64,000 bases of DNA from Herbaspirillum rubrisubalbicans (GCF_003719195.1 NZ_CP024996.1:2046001-2110000); one strand, 5' to 3'; positions 1 to 9,758 are shown, numbered from the stretch's first letter. Program-made: numbers and translations. The notes: generated by a model not told the origin, from the sequence alone.

Positions 1-219
1 GTGAAATACGGTGCCGTTGTACTGGCCCTTCTTGACGTACTTGAGAAAATTGTCGACCGAGACCGGGGCCTTTTCCGGGTTCAGTTCCAGGGTGATGTTG
101 CCCATGCTGGTCTTGAGCAGTACGTGTGGGGCATCGGCGGCCAGGACCGGGGCGGCCAGCGTAGTTGACAGGGACAATGCTGCGGCCATGCGCAGCAGAT
201 GACGACGGGAGAGGATCAT
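1..219 (-). CDS. Periplasmic peptidyl-prolyl cis-trans isomerase (cyclophilin), 5' part only
   Basis: Only the first 73 codons are in the window; the gene runs off the left edge. The product starts [15 protein letters not shown], a Sec-type signal peptide with likely cleavage after the AxA at about residue 28, followed by [15 protein letters not shown] and [13 protein letters not shown]. This is the conserved beginning of the cyclophilin fold (PpiA family), which catalyses proline isomerisation during folding of exported proteins. The ATG overlaps the stop of the upstream L,D-transpeptidase gene as ATGA, so the two are probably translationally coupled. The catalytic residues lie outside the window. 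Confidence 0.85.
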   Translation of the reverse strand, partial: MILSRRHLLRMAAALSLSTTLAAPVLAADAPHVLLKTSMGNITLELNPEKAPVSVDNFLKYVKKGQYNGTVFH

Positions 220-1469
220 GCGTTGCCTTCGTAAATGATTTTCCATTGCGAGCCTTCGCGTACCCAGTACTGGCGTTTGCGGATGGCATTCTTGCTCTTG
301 CCGACCGCGCTTTCCTGGGTAAACGTGCTCACGATCATGTCTTCCGGTGCGCCGGGATAGCGGAACAGGCTGACATCGCGCAGTTTGACACTGGTGTAGC
401 GCGCGCCGTTGAGGCTCTTCTGCTGGCGACCGAACCAGGTGGCCAGGTTTTCGCCCTGGGCCGAGCGGAATTCCGGGGAGTAATACGACAGCACCTTGTC
501 GGCATCCGCGTCTTCCAGCGACTGGCTCCATTGTTCCAGCATGGCCGAGGCGGCGTCGCGCTCCTTGGTCAGGCTGTTCTTGTTGACGAACTGCACGTTC
601 TGGCTGATGACCACTACCGTCTTGCCGACCTCGGCGGTGGAATACAGACTCTGCAGATCGGGGTTGGCCAGCACCACGCAACCATCGGAAGACAGCGGCG
701 GGCGGCTGAAATTGTCCGAGGGCGTGCCATGCAGCCAGATGCCATAGCCACTGCGGCCATTGCGTTTGTCCCATTCATTGGGATAGGACAGCGGTAGGGC
801 CCCCGTGCCATAGAAGTCCGGCAGCTTGGGGCCGGGGATGCGGTTGTTGACGTAGTACACGCCGATGGGGGTACGCTGGTCACCGGACTTGGTCTTGTTG
901 GCCCCCAGGCGGCCCTGCGAGATGTAGTAGTCGGTCATGTACTTCAGATCGCCGTCCTGGTTCTCGTAGACGTACATGCGCGAGCGGGTGGTATCGACCA
1001 CCAGCACGTTCTTCTGGTCGTCGCCCACTTGCAGCACCGACTTGGGGATCAGATTGGGGTCCGGTTTTTCTTGCAGCGAACGGATGCGCACCATGGCTTC
1101 GTCGCGCAGTTCCTGAAGCTTGTCGGCCGGGCCATCGGCCATGGCGCCGAAATTGCGTACCGGGCGTGCGTGCATGAGCAGGAGGTCGCCGCGTACCAGG
1201 TGACCCAGGCGGAAGGTCGGATAGGCCGCCACCAGGGCGTCGGCCTTGGCCTGGGCTTCGCGCAGGCGGTTGGCGCCGAGATCCTTGTAGATATCGATGA
1301 GCAGGGCTTCCGGGTCGGGCTTGGCCGTTGGGGCGCCTGCCGTATTGCCTTGCGGCGGAATGGAAGACGAGGAGGCCACACTGCCCATCGCAGGCATCGC
1401 CGCCAGGCACAACATCAACAGGCGTCCCACCATGCGTGCGGGACGCCCTTGCAAAGCGCTAGCCACCAA
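216..1469 (-). CDS. L,D-transpeptidase (YkuD) with C-terminal NTF2/SnoaL-like domain
   Basis: This is a 417-residue exported protein. The N-terminus has a hydrophobic signal segment (about residues 13-34). The YkuD catalytic region spans about 150-285 and shows the conserved His (WLHGTP, His247) and the nucleophile Cys264 in SSDGCVVL. These enzymes make 3-3 peptidoglycan cross-links or attach proteins to peptidoglycan in the periplasm. Residues about 300-417 look like a DUF4440/SnoaL (NTF2-fold) domain resembling the end of the TPR protein encoded just upstream. The first possible start is TTG at 1469 with GTG three bases on; GGGAGGG in the end of the upstream gene favours one of these over ATG 1433. 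It abuts the upstream stop and overlaps the cyclophilin start, so the three genes form an operon. Confidence 0.85.
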   Translation of the reverse strand: MVASALQGRPARMVGRLLMLCLAAMPAMGSVASSSSIPPQGNTAGAPTAKPDPEALLIDIYKDLGANRLREAQAKADALVAAYPTFRLGHLVRGDLLLMHARPVRNFGAMADGPADKLQELRDEAMVRIRSLQEKPDPNLIPKSVLQVGDDQKNVLVVDTTRSRMYVYENQDGDLKYMTDYYISQGRLGANKTKSGDQRTPIGVYYVNNRIPGPKLPDFYGTGALPLSYPNEWDKRNGRSGYGIWLHGTPSDNFSRPPLSSDGCVVLANPDLQSLYSTAEVGKTVVVISQNVQFVNKNSLTKERDAASAMLEQWSQSLEDADADKVLSYYSPEFRSAQGENLATWFGRQQKSLNGARYTSVKLRDVSLFRYPGAPEDMIVSTFTQESAVGKSKNAIRKRQYWVREGSQWKIIYEGNA

Positions 1470-3014
1470 TTACCCTCCCGATCGTTCCTGTTTGATCAGC
1501 CATCGATTGCCCTGTTTGACGAAGATCAGGGTCTTGCGGCTGTCCACCGTCAGCCGATCCGAATTATATATCTGGCGATAGCGCACGGTGGCGGTGTTGC
1601 CATTGATGGCGACCGTGGCATTGCTGACCTTGACACTGATGCGCCCCTTGTCCTCGATGCGGGCGCGACGTTCTTCAGCCCATTCCTTGCGCGAAGCCCC
1701 GCGCGGCGTCTCGAAGTCGCTGGCATAGTGGCCCAGGTAGCCGCGCACATCCTTGTCGCTCCAGGACTTGGCCCAGCCATTCAAGGCGGCCAGCACGGCA
1801 GTCTTGTCCTGCTCGGCGCTGGCTTCGGCGCGGGCCTTTTCCTTGTCGGCGCGCGCCTTGTCCGCCTTTGCCTTTTCGGCGGCGGCCAGTTTCTCGGCCT
1901 TGGCCTTTTCGGCCGCGGCCAGCTTGTCGGCCTTGGCTTTCTCAGCAGCGGCCTGGGCGGCTTTTTCCTTCTCGGCGCGGGCAGCTTGTTCCTTGGCCAG
2001 TTTGTCTGCCTGTTCCTTTTCCTTCTGGGCCAGCAGTTCCTTCTGTTTCTGCTCGGCAGCAGCCTTGTCGGCGGCGGCCTTCTGGGCGCGCGCCTGTTCG
2101 GCGGCCAGTTGCTCGGCGCGGGCCTTCTCGGCGCGGGCCTTTTCCGCAGCTGCCTTGTCTGCCGCGGCCTTGTCGGCGGCCGCCTTCTCTGCTGCCGCCT
2201 TGTCAGCCGCGGCTTTCTCTGCGGCTGCCTTGTCTGCTGCGGCTTTTTCCTTCTCGCTGGTGGCCTTGGCGATGGCAGTCTTCTCTGCTTCGGCCTTGTC
2301 TGCCGCGGCTTGCTGTGCCAGTTTCTCGGCGGCCAGGGCGCGGTTGCGTTCCTGCTGCTCGGCGGCGGCGGCCTCGGCCTTGGCCTTGGCGTCGCGCTGG
2401 GCTGACGCGGCCGAGGCCAGGCGCGGTACGGTGCCGCCCGTGGTGTTGCCGTTGAGCGAGCGCAACAGCGTCAGCTTGGGTTGCGGCACGTTGGCGCCGG
2501 GATCGATCTGCAAGGCCTTGTCATAGGCCTGGCTGGCCAGCTTGGCATAGACGTCGCCCAGGTTTTCCAGCGCCGTGGCATAGGTCGGATTGGTGCGCAT
2601 GGCCATGTCCAGCGCAGCCCTGGCCTTATCGTACTGGCCATCGGCGGCATACAGCACGGCCAGGTTGTTGTAGGGCTCGGGCAGGTCAGGGAAGTCTTCG
2701 GTGAGCTTGGTGAACACAGCAATGGCCTCGGCAGAACGGTTTTGTTCTGCTAAGATCAGGCCCTTCGTAAAACGCAGTTGCGCATCGCGCGGGTGTTTCG
2801 CCAGTACGGCATCGGTCCTGGTCAGTGCCTCGGCATACTGTCCGGCCCGCATCAGCTTGTTGATGTCAGACATTTCACTGGCATGAGCGAGGCTGGCCGG
2901 GCCCGCAAACAGGGCGGCCACCAGGCTGGACAATACGGCTGTCTTGTGGGCAGTCTTGCCGATCAAACCGCGCAAACCATGAATGGATGTCTGTTCTTGT
3001 GATTCTGGGGCCAT
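1470..3014 (-). CDS. TPR protein with long Ala/Lys-rich coiled coil and C-terminal NTF2-like domain
   Basis: The product is about 514 residues. An N-terminal export signal (ending near SLAHASEM) precedes TPR-type helices with motifs such as [15 protein letters not shown] and [16 protein letters not shown] region of roughly 200 residues is built from [13 protein letters not shown] repeats, predicted to be a long alpha-helical or coiled segment as in TolA-like periplasmic proteins. The last 110 residues ([21 protein letters not shown] onward) resemble an NTF2/SnoaL domain. I chose ATG 3014; a TTG at 3083 would only add an unlikely N-terminal extension. It is the first gene of an operon with the L,D-transpeptidase, suggesting a cell-envelope role. 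The exact function is unknown. Confidence 0.75.
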   Translation of the reverse strand: MAPESQEQTSIHGLRGLIGKTAHKTAVLSSLVAALFAGPASLAHASEMSDINKLMRAGQYAEALTRTDAVLAKHPRDAQLRFTKGLILAEQNRSAEAIAVFTKLTEDFPDLPEPYNNLAVLYAADGQYDKARAALDMAMRTNPTYATALENLGDVYAKLASQAYDKALQIDPGANVPQPKLTLLRSLNGNTTGGTVPRLASAASAQRDAKAKAEAAAAEQQERNRALAAEKLAQQAAADKAEAEKTAIAKATSEKEKAAADKAAAEKAAADKAAAEKAAADKAAADKAAAEKARAEKARAEQLAAEQARAQKAAADKAAAEQKQKELLAQKEKEQADKLAKEQAARAEKEKAAQAAAEKAKADKLAAAEKAKAEKLAAAEKAKADKARADKEKARAEASAEQDKTAVLAALNGWAKSWSDKDVRGYLGHYASDFETPRGASRKEWAEERRARIEDKGRISVKVSNATVAINGNTATVRYRQIYNSDRLTVDSRKTLIFVKQGNRWLIKQERSGG

Positions 3015-3248
3015 GGTTTTATCGATGCTATACTCGAAGAAATTCGAAGAAAGCTGGCATTTTATATCAAACAAGTAAGACAAAAAGAGGTTTGGCTACC
3101 GTGACCCGTTCATGTTGCAATTGCTGATAGAACAATGAATCCCCGGCAGGGACCTGCCAGCGCCACGCGTTTTCACGGTGCCGGTCCCGCGCAAATTGCA
3201 TGAACCAGGCGTCCCCACCGGTCCCGCCGAACCCAGAATTCCCATCCC

Positions 3249-4640
3249 ATGAGCGAGCTCAAGATTTACAACACGCTAGCGCGTGATAAGCAGACCTTTT
3301 CCCCGATCGAACCCGGCAAGGTGCGCTTGTACGTATGCGGCATGACTGTGTATGACTATTGCCATATCGGCCATGCGCGGGTGCTGGTGGTGTTCGACAT
3401 GGTGCAGCGCTGGTTGCGCGCCTCTGGCTACGCCGTGACCTACGTGCGCAACATCACCGACATCGATGACAAGATCATCAAGCGCGCCCTGGAAAACGGT
3501 GAAACCATCGCCCAACTGACCAATCGCTTCATCGACGCCATGAACGAGGATGCTGCCGCCCTGGGCGTGCAGCGCCCCGACCATGAGCCGCGCGCGACCA
3601 AGTACGTGCCGCAGATGCTGGAGTTGATCGGCAAGCTGGAAAAAAATGGCTTGGCCTACAAGGCCAGCGATGGCGACGTCAATTACTCGGTGCGCGACTT
3701 CCCTGGTTACGGCAAGCTCTCCGGCAAGTCGCTGGACGACCTGCGCGCCGGCGAGCGGGTGGATGTGAACACGGGCAAGCGCGATCCGCTGGACTTCGTG
3801 CTGTGGAAGGCGGCCAAGCCCAACGAGCCGAGCGAGGCCAAGTGGGATTCGCCCTGGGGCTGTGGCCGTCCGGGCTGGCATATCGAGTGCTCGGCCATGT
3901 CCAGCGATCTGCTGGGCGACCATTTCGACATCCATGGCGGTGGCCAGGATCTGCAATTCCCGCACCACGAAAACGAGATTGCCCAGTCCGAAGGCGCGCA
4001 CCAACACACCTTCGTCAATTACTGGATGCACAACGGCTTCGTGCGCATCGACAATGAAAAGATGTCGAAGTCGCTGGGCAATTTCTTCACCATCCGCGAC
4101 GTGCTCAAAAAGTATGACCCGGAGGTGTTGCGTTTCTTCATATTGCGCGCGCATTACCGCAGCCCGCTCAATTATTCCGATGCCCATCTGGATGATGCCC
4201 GCCAGGCGCTCACCCGCCTGTATACGGCCTTGAAGGACGTGCCGCCGGAAGCGGGCGGCTTGCTGGTCGATGAGGCTCATGCACAAAAGTTCACAGAGGC
4301 CTTGAACGACGACTTCAACACGCCGGTGGCGATGGCGGTGCTCTTCGAGCTGGTCAATGAAGTCAATCGCAGCCGTTCGCCGGTGCAGGCGCGTCAGTTG
4401 AAAGCGTTGGCCGGCATCCTGGGCCTCTTGCAGCGCGCACCGGACGACTACCTCAAGGGCGGCGTGGGCGCCGCGGACGGTCTGGGCGAAGCCGAGATCG
4501 AAGCGCTGATTGCCGCGCGCAAGGCGGCCAAGGCCGGCAAGGACTTCGCCGCAGCCGACCGCATCCGCGCCGAGCTGACTGCTGCCGGCATCGTTCTGGA
4601 AGACAAACCGGGCGGCCTGACCGAATGGCGGAGAGCTTGA
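3249..4640 (+). CDS. cysS: Cysteinyl-tRNA synthetase
   Basis: A 463-residue class I synthetase, close to the 461 residues of the E. coli enzyme, which charges tRNA-Cys in the cytosol. The HIGH motif is at residues 39-42 in [10 protein letters not shown] and the KMSKS motif appears in [12 protein letters not shown]. Cys30 and the cysteine and histidines around [13 protein letters not shown] and PHHENE fit the family's zinc site, which discriminates cysteine. A DALR-type anticodon domain follows. The stop at 4640 is one base from the start of the glycosylase gene, so they are co-transcribed. No strong ribosome-binding site is visible before ATG 3249. Confidence 0.97.
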   Translation: MSELKIYNTLARDKQTFSPIEPGKVRLYVCGMTVYDYCHIGHARVLVVFDMVQRWLRASGYAVTYVRNITDIDDKIIKRALENGETIAQLTNRFIDAMNEDAAALGVQRPDHEPRATKYVPQMLELIGKLEKNGLAYKASDGDVNYSVRDFPGYGKLSGKSLDDLRAGERVDVNTGKRDPLDFVLWKAAKPNEPSEAKWDSPWGCGRPGWHIECSAMSSDLLGDHFDIHGGGQDLQFPHHENEIAQSEGAHQHTFVNYWMHNGFVRIDNEKMSKSLGNFFTIRDVLKKYDPEVLRFFILRAHYRSPLNYSDAHLDDARQALTRLYTALKDVPPEAGGLLVDEAHAQKFTEALNDDFNTPVAMAVLFELVNEVNRSRSPVQARQLKALAGILGLLQRAPDDYLKGGVGAADGLGEAEIEALIAARKAAKAGKDFAAADRIRAELTAAGIVLEDKPGGLTEWRRA

Positions 4641-4641
4641 C

Positions 4642-5301
4642 TTGAATACCAACCGAAAAGCCAGTGACGCCGATCCCAGCCTGATCGTGCCGGCCTACTG
4701 GGAAGACGCCAAGGCCGAGCTGATGAAGCGCGACCGCATCATGCGCAAGATCATCCCGCAGTTCGGGGACTTGCAATTGACGGTGCGTGGCGATGCCTTC
4801 ACCACGCTGGCGCGTTCGGTGATCGGCCAGCAGATCTCGACCAAGGCCGCCAATGCGGTTTGGCAGCGCTTCCTGCAAGCCTGTCCGCGCTGCACCCCGG
4901 GCCAGGTGATCCGTACCGGCCCAGAAGGGCTGGCCGCTTGCGGTTTGTCCAAGCGCAAGGCCGAATATATCCTCGACCTGGCCGCCCACTTCAAGGCCAA
5001 GACGGTACATCCCGACAAATGGGCGGAGATGGAAGACGAAGCCGTCATTGCCGAGATGATCCAGATCCGTGGGATTGGCCGCTGGACAGCCGAGATGTTT
5101 TTGATATTTAATCTGCTGCGCCCCAACGTACTGCCGCTGGATGACCTGGGATTGCTCAAGGGCATCAGCATCAGTTACTTCTCGGGGGAGCCCGTCTCGC
5201 GCAGCGATGCGCGCGAAGTCGCCGCGAACTGGGAACCGTGGCGCACCGTGGCCACCTGGTACCTGTGGCGCAGCCTGGATCCGCTGCCCTCCGATTATTG
5301 A
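4642..5301 (+). CDS. DNA-3-methyladenine glycosylase II (AlkA/HhH-GPD type)
   Basis: A 219-residue base-excision repair glycosylase of the HhH-GPD superfamily. It carries the helix-hairpin-helix IRGIGRWTAEMFL and the following catalytic aspartate region VLPLDDLGLLKG, plus the family signature SVIGQQISTKAA. Such enzymes remove alkylated purines from DNA. It lacks the N-terminal TBP-like domain of E. coli AlkA and matches the shorter family common in beta- and gammaproteobacteria. The start is TTG 4642, one base after the cysS stop, implying translational coupling. Confidence 0.9.
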   Translation: MNTNRKASDADPSLIVPAYWEDAKAELMKRDRIMRKIIPQFGDLQLTVRGDAFTTLARSVIGQQISTKAANAVWQRFLQACPRCTPGQVIRTGPEGLAACGLSKRKAEYILDLAAHFKAKTVHPDKWAEMEDEAVIAEMIQIRGIGRWTAEMFLIFNLLRPNVLPLDDLGLLKGISISYFSGEPVSRSDAREVAANWEPWRTVATWYLWRSLDPLPSDY

Positions 5302-5463
5302 TCCAAGGGGAGGAGGGCGCAGGCACTGCTGGTGTATACTCCCGTCCTCGCAAGATTTTGAAGGCAAACCGATGCATCCGGGATCATCGAGCCGCAACCC
5401 GCACTGGGCCGGCATTTTCTCCGATTCTCGTCGCATCATCGGACTTGTTGAAAAAGGAACACA

Positions 5464-6444
5464 ATGAGTAAATCGACAACGACTTTTCTGGGCTTCGAGC
5501 AGGCCATCGCCGAGCTGGATGCCAAGATCGAAGAGTTGCGTTTTGTACAGGACGACTCGGCCGTCGACATCTCCGAAGAGATCGAACGCCTGGTCAAGAA
5601 GAGCCAGCAACTGACCAAGGACATCTACGCCAAGCTGACGCCCTGGCAGGTCTCGCAGATTGCGCGCCATCCGCAACGTCCCTACACCATGGACTATGTG
5701 CGCGAAATCTTCACCGACTTCCACGAACTGCACGGCGACCGTACCTTTGCCGACGACCAGTCCATCGTCGGCGGTCTGGCCCGCTTCAATGGCCAGGCCT
5801 GCATGGTGATCGGCCACCAGAAGGGGCGCGACACCAAGGAACGCGCCATGCGCAATTTCGGCATGCCCAAGCCGGAAGGCTATCGCAAGGCCATGCGCCT
5901 GATGAAAGTGGCCGAGAAGTTCGGCTTGCCCATCTTTACCTTCGTGGACACCCCCGGTGCCTTCCCCGGCATCGATGCCGAAGAGCGCGGTCAATCCGAA
6001 GCCATCGGTCACAACCTGTACGTGATGGCCGAACTGAAGGTGCCGCTGATCGCCACCATCATCGGTGAAGGTGGTTCCGGCGGCGCACTGGCCATCGCCG
6101 TGGGCGACTCGGTGCTGATGCTGCAATATGCGACCTACTCGGTGATCTCGCCGGAAGGCTGCGCTTCCATCCTGTGGAAGACCGCCGACCGTGCCGCTGA
6201 CGCCGCCGAAGCGCTGGGGCTGACGGCGCACCGCCTGAAGGCCATTGGCCTGATCGACAAGATCGTCAACGAACCGCTGGGCGGCGCCCATCGCGATCCC
6301 AAGCAGATGGCCAGCCTGCTCAAGCGCGCGCTGTCGGATTCGCTGCGCCAGTTCCAGGGCATGAAGACCAAGGATCTGCTGGCTGCACGTCACGAAAAGC
6401 TGATGGCTTACGGCAAGTTCAAGGAATTGAATTCGGCGGAATAA
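5464..6444 (+). CDS. accA: Acetyl-CoA carboxylase carboxyltransferase subunit alpha
   Basis: A 326-residue protein (E. coli 319) that pairs with AccD to move the carboxyl group from biotin carboxyl carrier protein to acetyl-CoA, the first step of fatty-acid synthesis. The crotonase-fold signatures [18 protein letters not shown] and [13 protein letters not shown] (oxyanion-forming glycines) are intact. AAAGGAAC lies at the right distance before ATG 5464. A TATACT at 5335-5340 could be the -10 of a promoter in the 162-base gap after the glycosylase gene. It is followed by a terminator hairpin. Confidence 0.97.
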   Translation: MSKSTTTFLGFEQAIAELDAKIEELRFVQDDSAVDISEEIERLVKKSQQLTKDIYAKLTPWQVSQIARHPQRPYTMDYVREIFTDFHELHGDRTFADDQSIVGGLARFNGQACMVIGHQKGRDTKERAMRNFGMPKPEGYRKAMRLMKVAEKFGLPIFTFVDTPGAFPGIDAEERGQSEAIGHNLYVMAELKVPLIATIIGEGGSGGALAIAVGDSVLMLQYATYSVISPEGCASILWKTADRAADAAEALGLTAHRLKAIGLIDKIVNEPLGGAHRDPKQMASLLKRALSDSLRQFQGMKTKDLLAARHEKLMAYGKFKELNSAE

Positions 6445-6474
6445 TCCCTCGGTTTCATTCTTCCTCGATCCAGG

Positions 6475-6506
6475 CGCCAGCGATTGCTTCGCTGGCGTTT
6501 GTCTTT
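6475..6506 (+). terminator. Intrinsic terminator after accA
   Basis: A perfect 9-bp stem (CGCCAGCGA at 6475-6483 pairing with TCGCTGGCG at 6489-6497) with a 5-nt loop is followed by TTTGTCTTT. It lies 30 bases after the accA stop and just before the tilS start. Confidence 0.8.
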
Positions 6507-6525
6507 CCGGCCCCGATTTTCTTCC

Positions 6526-7932
6526 ATGTCCGATCATCCTTCCTCTTCCCCCGACAAGTCCTTGGCCAGCCTGATGCAGGCACTGCAGGCCACGCTCGCG
6601 GCCACCGGCTTCGATGTCGAGCGCGATACGCTGGCCGTGGCCTACAGCGGCGGGCTCGATTCCACCGTACTGTTGCAGGTGGCCGCGCAGTGGGCACAGG
6701 ACAGTGGCGGCCAGGTGGTGGCGCTGCATGTGCACCACGGCTTGTCGGCCAATGCCGATGCCTGGTGGGCCCATGCACAGGCGTTTTGCGCGCAGCGCGG
6801 CCTGCCTTGTGCAGCCGAACGGGTGCAGTTGGCGCGGGTGGCCGACAGTGGCATCGAAGAAGCGGCGCGCCTGGCCCGCTATGCCGCGCTGGGACGACTG
6901 TGCCGCCAGCATGGCGCGCCCTTGCTGCTGACCGCGCATCACCTGGATGACCAGGCCGAGACGGTGCTGTTGCAACTGCTGCGTGGCAGTGGCCTGGCCG
7001 GGATGTCGGGCATGGATCATTGCAATACCGCCCCCGGCTTGCTGGGTGACGCCCACACCCTGGTGGTGCGCCCCTTCCTGGGCGTGCCTCGGGCGCAACT
7101 GGAAGCAGTGGCGCGCGCACTCGCGCTGGTATGGATCGAGGACGAATCCAACCAGGATCCGCGCTACACCCGCAACGCCTTGCGCCACCAGGTCATGCCC
7201 ACGCTGGGCCAGGTTTTCCCCGGCTACCAGCAGCGCCTGGCGCGCGCAGCCGGACATGCGCAAGGTGCGCAGGAGCTGCTGCGCGAAGTGGCCCAACAGG
7301 ATCTGGCGCAATGCCGCCAGGACGATCACCTGCTCATGCCGGCGCTACGGGGCTTGAGTGAACAACGGTTCCTGAACCTGATGCGCCACTGGTTTGCGCT
7401 GCGCGGGATGCGGATGCCTTCGGCGGCCTGGATGCAGGAAATGCGCAGCCAGTTGCTGCAGGCCGACGTCGAGGCGCAATTGTGCGTGTCGCACCCGGAT
7501 GGCGAGGTGCATCGCTACCGCGAGCGCGTCTTCCTGGCGCCGCGCCGCATCGCGCCCGATGAGGGCGCATCCTTGTCCCTGCGCTGGGAAGGGCAGGCGC
7601 AGGTGCGGGTGGCGGCGTTCTACGGCACCTTGCATTTCGATTCCATCGCCAGCGATGAAGTGCGGCCCGGCCTGGATGCCACCTGGCTGCGCTCGCAGGC
7701 GCTGCTGGTGTGCGGGCGCAGTGGTGGAGAGCGCATCAAGCTGGGCGTGAATCGCCCGGCGCGCAGCCTCAAGCAGCAGTACCAGAGTGCCGACGTGCCG
7801 GCCTGGGAGCGGCCTTTCCTGCCGCTGGTGTGGGCCGGCGAGACCCTGCTGTTTGCCGCCGGCATCGGCATGGATAGCGCACATCTGGTCGCATCGGGTG
7901 AGCGCATTGCCTTGCGCTGGCAGCCTGATTGA
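6526..7932 (+). CDS. tilS: tRNA(Ile)-lysidine synthase
   Basis: A 468-residue enzyme that converts C34 of the CAU-anticodon tRNA-Ile to lysidine, using ATP and lysine, so that AUA is read as isoleucine. The PP-loop SGGLDS is at residues 41-46. Also present are HVHHGLSANADAW, the HHLDDQAET motif and the IEDESNQDPRYTRN segment typical of TilS. The C-terminal region (GGERIKLG onward) matches the family's tRNA-binding tail. ATG 6526 is preferred because the upstream in-frame ATG at 6484 lies inside the terminator hairpin. Confidence 0.95.
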   Translation: MSDHPSSSPDKSLASLMQALQATLAATGFDVERDTLAVAYSGGLDSTVLLQVAAQWAQDSGGQVVALHVHHGLSANADAWWAHAQAFCAQRGLPCAAERVQLARVADSGIEEAARLARYAALGRLCRQHGAPLLLTAHHLDDQAETVLLQLLRGSGLAGMSGMDHCNTAPGLLGDAHTLVVRPFLGVPRAQLEAVARALALVWIEDESNQDPRYTRNALRHQVMPTLGQVFPGYQQRLARAAGHAQGAQELLREVAQQDLAQCRQDDHLLMPALRGLSEQRFLNLMRHWFALRGMRMPSAAWMQEMRSQLLQADVEAQLCVSHPDGEVHRYRERVFLAPRRIAPDEGASLSLRWEGQAQVRVAAFYGTLHFDSIASDEVRPGLDATWLRSQALLVCGRSGGERIKLGVNRPARSLKQQYQSADVPAWERPFLPLVWAGETLLFAAGIGMDSAHLVASGERIALRWQPD

Positions 7933-7987
7933 AGCGGGAAAATAAAAATAATTTAGCGCATTTTAAAAATATAAAACGATATAAAAA

Positions 7988-8023
7988 ATATCGCCCCCGA
8001 ACCTGATGGTGCGGGGGCGATAT
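7988..8023 (-). terminator. Intrinsic terminator for the minus-strand small genes
   Basis: A perfect 12-bp stem (7988-7999 with 8012-8023, sequence ATATCGCCCCCG and its complement) has a 12-nt loop. On the minus strand it is followed by a run of T (the A-tract 7983-7988), so it terminates transcripts of the two small secreted-protein genes. It may also stop tilS transcripts. Confidence 0.85.
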
Positions 8024-8084
8024 CCCTGTCATCCCTGACATGGCCGGGTCTCAAGGGCCCGGGGTGATGCTCCTTGCGGACCGC

Positions 8085-8423
8085 TTACTTGGCGGCGCCG
8101 TCAGCAGCCGGCTTGGCTTCGGTGCCGGCAGCTTCCTTCTTTTCCGCCTTCTTTTCTACCTTCTTTTCAGCTTTCTTTTCGACCTTGCCTTCGGTCTTGC
8201 CTTCTTCCTTCTTTTCTTCCTTTTTCTCTGCCTTCTTTTCCGACTTCTTGTGCTTGGCGTGGTGTTCAGCCTTGGCCTTCGGAGCGGTCTCGGTCTTGGC
8301 GGCTTCCGCCTTGGCCGGTGCTGCAGTGGTGGTGGCCGGGGCAGCGGTGCTGCCGGTCTGGGCGAACACGGGCAGGGTCAGGGCCGACAGCAGGGAGGCA
8401 ACGATGATGGTCTTGGTCTTCAT
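8085..8423 (-). CDS. Small secreted Ala/Lys/Glu-rich protein, Asr-like
   Basis: A 112-residue protein with a clear Sec signal peptide (MKTKTIIVASLLSALTLPVFAQ, cleavage after VFA). The mature part consists almost only of Ala, Lys, Glu, Thr and some His (HHAKHKKSEKKAEKKEEKK), so it is probably disordered and highly charged. Composition and layout resemble the enterobacterial acid-shock protein Asr, which is periplasmic and basic; that link is inference. It is a tandem paralogue of the gene at 8509-8757 and is longer through expansion of EKKxEKK repeats. Function unknown. Confidence 0.7.
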   Translation of the reverse strand: MKTKTIIVASLLSALTLPVFAQTGSTAAPATTTAAPAKAEAAKTETAPKAKAEHHAKHKKSEKKAEKKEEKKEEGKTEGKVEKKAEKKVEKKAEKKEAAGTEAKPAADGAAK

Positions 8424-8508
8424 GATGATGTCCTTTCAGAGACAGATGTCTGGTATGCGTTGAGTAGTACGGTGTGAAATCAGATGTGCTGCTTGCAGTC
8501 TTGCTGGC

Positions 8509-8757
8509 TTACTTGGTCTTGGCGGCGCTGTCGGCGGCTGGCTTGGCTTCGGAGCCAGCAGCTTCCTTCTTTTCAGCCTTCTTGTGCTTGGCGTGGTGAT
8601 GGCTGGCCTTGTGCTTGGTTTCGGTCTTGCCGGCTTCCGCCTTGGCCGGGGCTGCTGCCGTAGCGGCAGCCGGGGCAGCGGTGCCGCCGGTCTGCGCGAA
8701 CACCGGCAGGGCCAGTGCGGTCAGCAGGGAAGCGACGATGACGGATTTGGTTTTCAT
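8509..8757 (-). CDS. Small secreted Ala/Lys/His-rich protein, Asr-like paralogue
   Basis: An 82-residue protein whose signal peptide is nearly identical to that of the neighbour at 8085-8423 (MKTKSVIVASLLTALALPVFA). The mature part holds KHKASHHHAKHKKAEKKE and ends in the shared EAKPAAD-AAK tail. It is the upstream member of a two-gene tandem array 85 bp apart on the same strand. A periplasmic role in acid or stress buffering, like E. coli Asr, is plausible but not shown by the sequence. Confidence 0.7.
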   Translation of the reverse strand: MKTKSVIVASLLTALALPVFAQTGGTAAPAAATAAAPAKAEAGKTETKHKASHHHAKHKKAEKKEAAGSEAKPAADSAAKTK

Positions 8758-8922
8758 GGCAATTTCCTTTAGAAAGTGGTTGTTACGCTCGGCGCTTGAT
8801 TTTGCGTAATCGCTTCATCGTTTCGTTGCGCCTTGCTTCCTATAACGAGCCGTCGACGTGAAAGACGACGTCAAAGTGTTTCAATTCATCATGTATTTGT
8901 AAGCATTCGTTGCTGCTTTGCT

Positions 8923-8928
8923 TATAAT
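8923..8928 (+). promoter_or_regulatory. Candidate -10 element upstream of the LysE-type exporter
   Basis: A perfect TATAAT lies 51 bases before the exporter ATG. No convincing -35 is seen at 16-18 bp; TTGTAA at 8897-8902 has a 20-bp spacer. The region 8758-8978 between the divergent genes contains no other feature I can support. Confidence 0.45.
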
Positions 8929-8978
8929 GGTTAACTCCATATTGCACAGTGCGCCCCCGCCCTTCGATCGAGTCCCTC

Positions 8979-9638
8979 ATGGCCTATCAAACCTGGATCA
9001 CCTTCTTCTTCGCTGCCTGCGTCATTGCGATCTCGCCCGGTTCGGGCGCCGTGCTCTCCATGAGCCACGGCCTCAATTACGGCGTGCGCCGCACCAGCGC
9101 CACCATCCTCGGGCTGGAAGTCGCGCTGGTGGTGGTCCTGGTCATTGCCGGAGCCGGTGTGGGCTCGCTGCTGGTGGCCTCCGAGCCCGCCTTCAACGCC
9201 GTCAAGATCGCCGGCGCGCTGTACCTGATCTATCTTGGCTTCTCGCAATGGCGCGCCCCGGTGCCGACCGAGCAGGAAGGCGAAGCCATCGACGCCGCCA
9301 ATGCCGTGGCCCGCGCCCAGCGCGGCCAGGCTTGGTGGCAGCGCTGCATCACCGGCTTTTTGACCAATGCCACCAATCCCAAGGGCATCGTCTTCATGGT
9401 GGCGGTGCTGCCGCAGTTCATCGACCACGAACGCCCCTTGGGGCTGCAACTGCTGGTGTTGGGGTTGACCATGGTGGCGGTGGACGTGGTGGTGATGCAC
9501 GGTTATGCCTTCGCGGCCAGCCGCCTGCAACGTTTCTTCCGCAGCCAGAAGGCGCTCAAGGCGCAGAACCGCTTCTTCGGCGGCGTGCTCATGCTGGTGG
9601 GGGCCGGGCTGTTCTTCGTCAAGCGTACCCAGCATTGA
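8979..9638 (+). CDS. LysE/RhtB-family amino-acid exporter
   Basis: A 219-residue inner-membrane protein with about six hydrophobic segments. It starts MAYQTWITFFFAACVIAISPGSGAV, where the SPGSGAVLSMSHGLNYG stretch is the LysE/RhtB family hallmark. FLTNATNPKGIVFM, another family motif, is also present. Members export amino acids such as homoserine, threonine or lysine; the substrate here cannot be told. ATG 8979 was chosen over GTG 8949 because it places the family N-terminus correctly. It is followed by a terminator hairpin that has been split and duplicated by an IS. Confidence 0.88.
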   Translation: MAYQTWITFFFAACVIAISPGSGAVLSMSHGLNYGVRRTSATILGLEVALVVVLVIAGAGVGSLLVASEPAFNAVKIAGALYLIYLGFSQWRAPVPTEQEGEAIDAANAVARAQRGQAWWQRCITGFLTNATNPKGIVFMVAVLPQFIDHERPLGLQLLVLGLTMVAVDVVVMHGYAFAASRLQRFFRSQKALKAQNRFFGGVLMLVGAGLFFVKRTQH

Positions 9639-9683
9639 GATCGTTTCACTGCCTCAGGCAATCCGGCAATCCGGCAATAAAAA

Positions 9684-9705
9684 ACCCGCAAGGCGACTTG
9701 CGGGT
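9684..9705. repeat. Left copy of duplicated terminator palindrome flanking the IS
   Basis: This 22-bp segment forms a perfect 9-bp stem (ACCCGCAAG with CTTGCGGGT) with a GCGA loop. It occurs again, identical, at 11272-11293 on the other side of the IS. With the A-run before it, it is also a terminator for minus-strand transcripts. Confidence 0.9.
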
Positions 9706-9716
9706 CAGATTGATGA

Positions 9717-9750
9717 CAAAGCCTTGGCGAGAGCCAAGGCTTTGTTGTTT
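9717..9750 (+). terminator. Terminator inside the left end of the IS
   Basis: CAAAGCCTTGGC (9717-9728) pairs perfectly with GCCAAGGCTTTG (9733-9744) around a GAGA loop and is followed by TTGTTT. It lies just before the transposase ATG and should stop read-in from the LysE-type gene. Confidence 0.75.
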
Positions 9751-9758
9751 AATCGGTC

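Noticed and set aside
2101..2240. Short direct repeats that could suggest a CRISPR or minisatellite
   Set aside because: They are in-frame codon repeats of the Ala-Glu-Lys coiled coil, without spacers or palindromic units.
1753..2526. A serine/alanine-rich plus-strand frame with many repeats, looking like a secreted repeat protein
   Set aside because: It is the complement of the Ala/Lys coiled-coil region of the TPR gene; the repeats are only a reflection of it.
4453..7329. A 958-codon open frame on the minus strand opposite cysS, the glycosylase, accA and tilS
   Set aside because: It crosses four well-identified genes and has no recognisable domain; such frames are common opposite GC-rich coding sequence.
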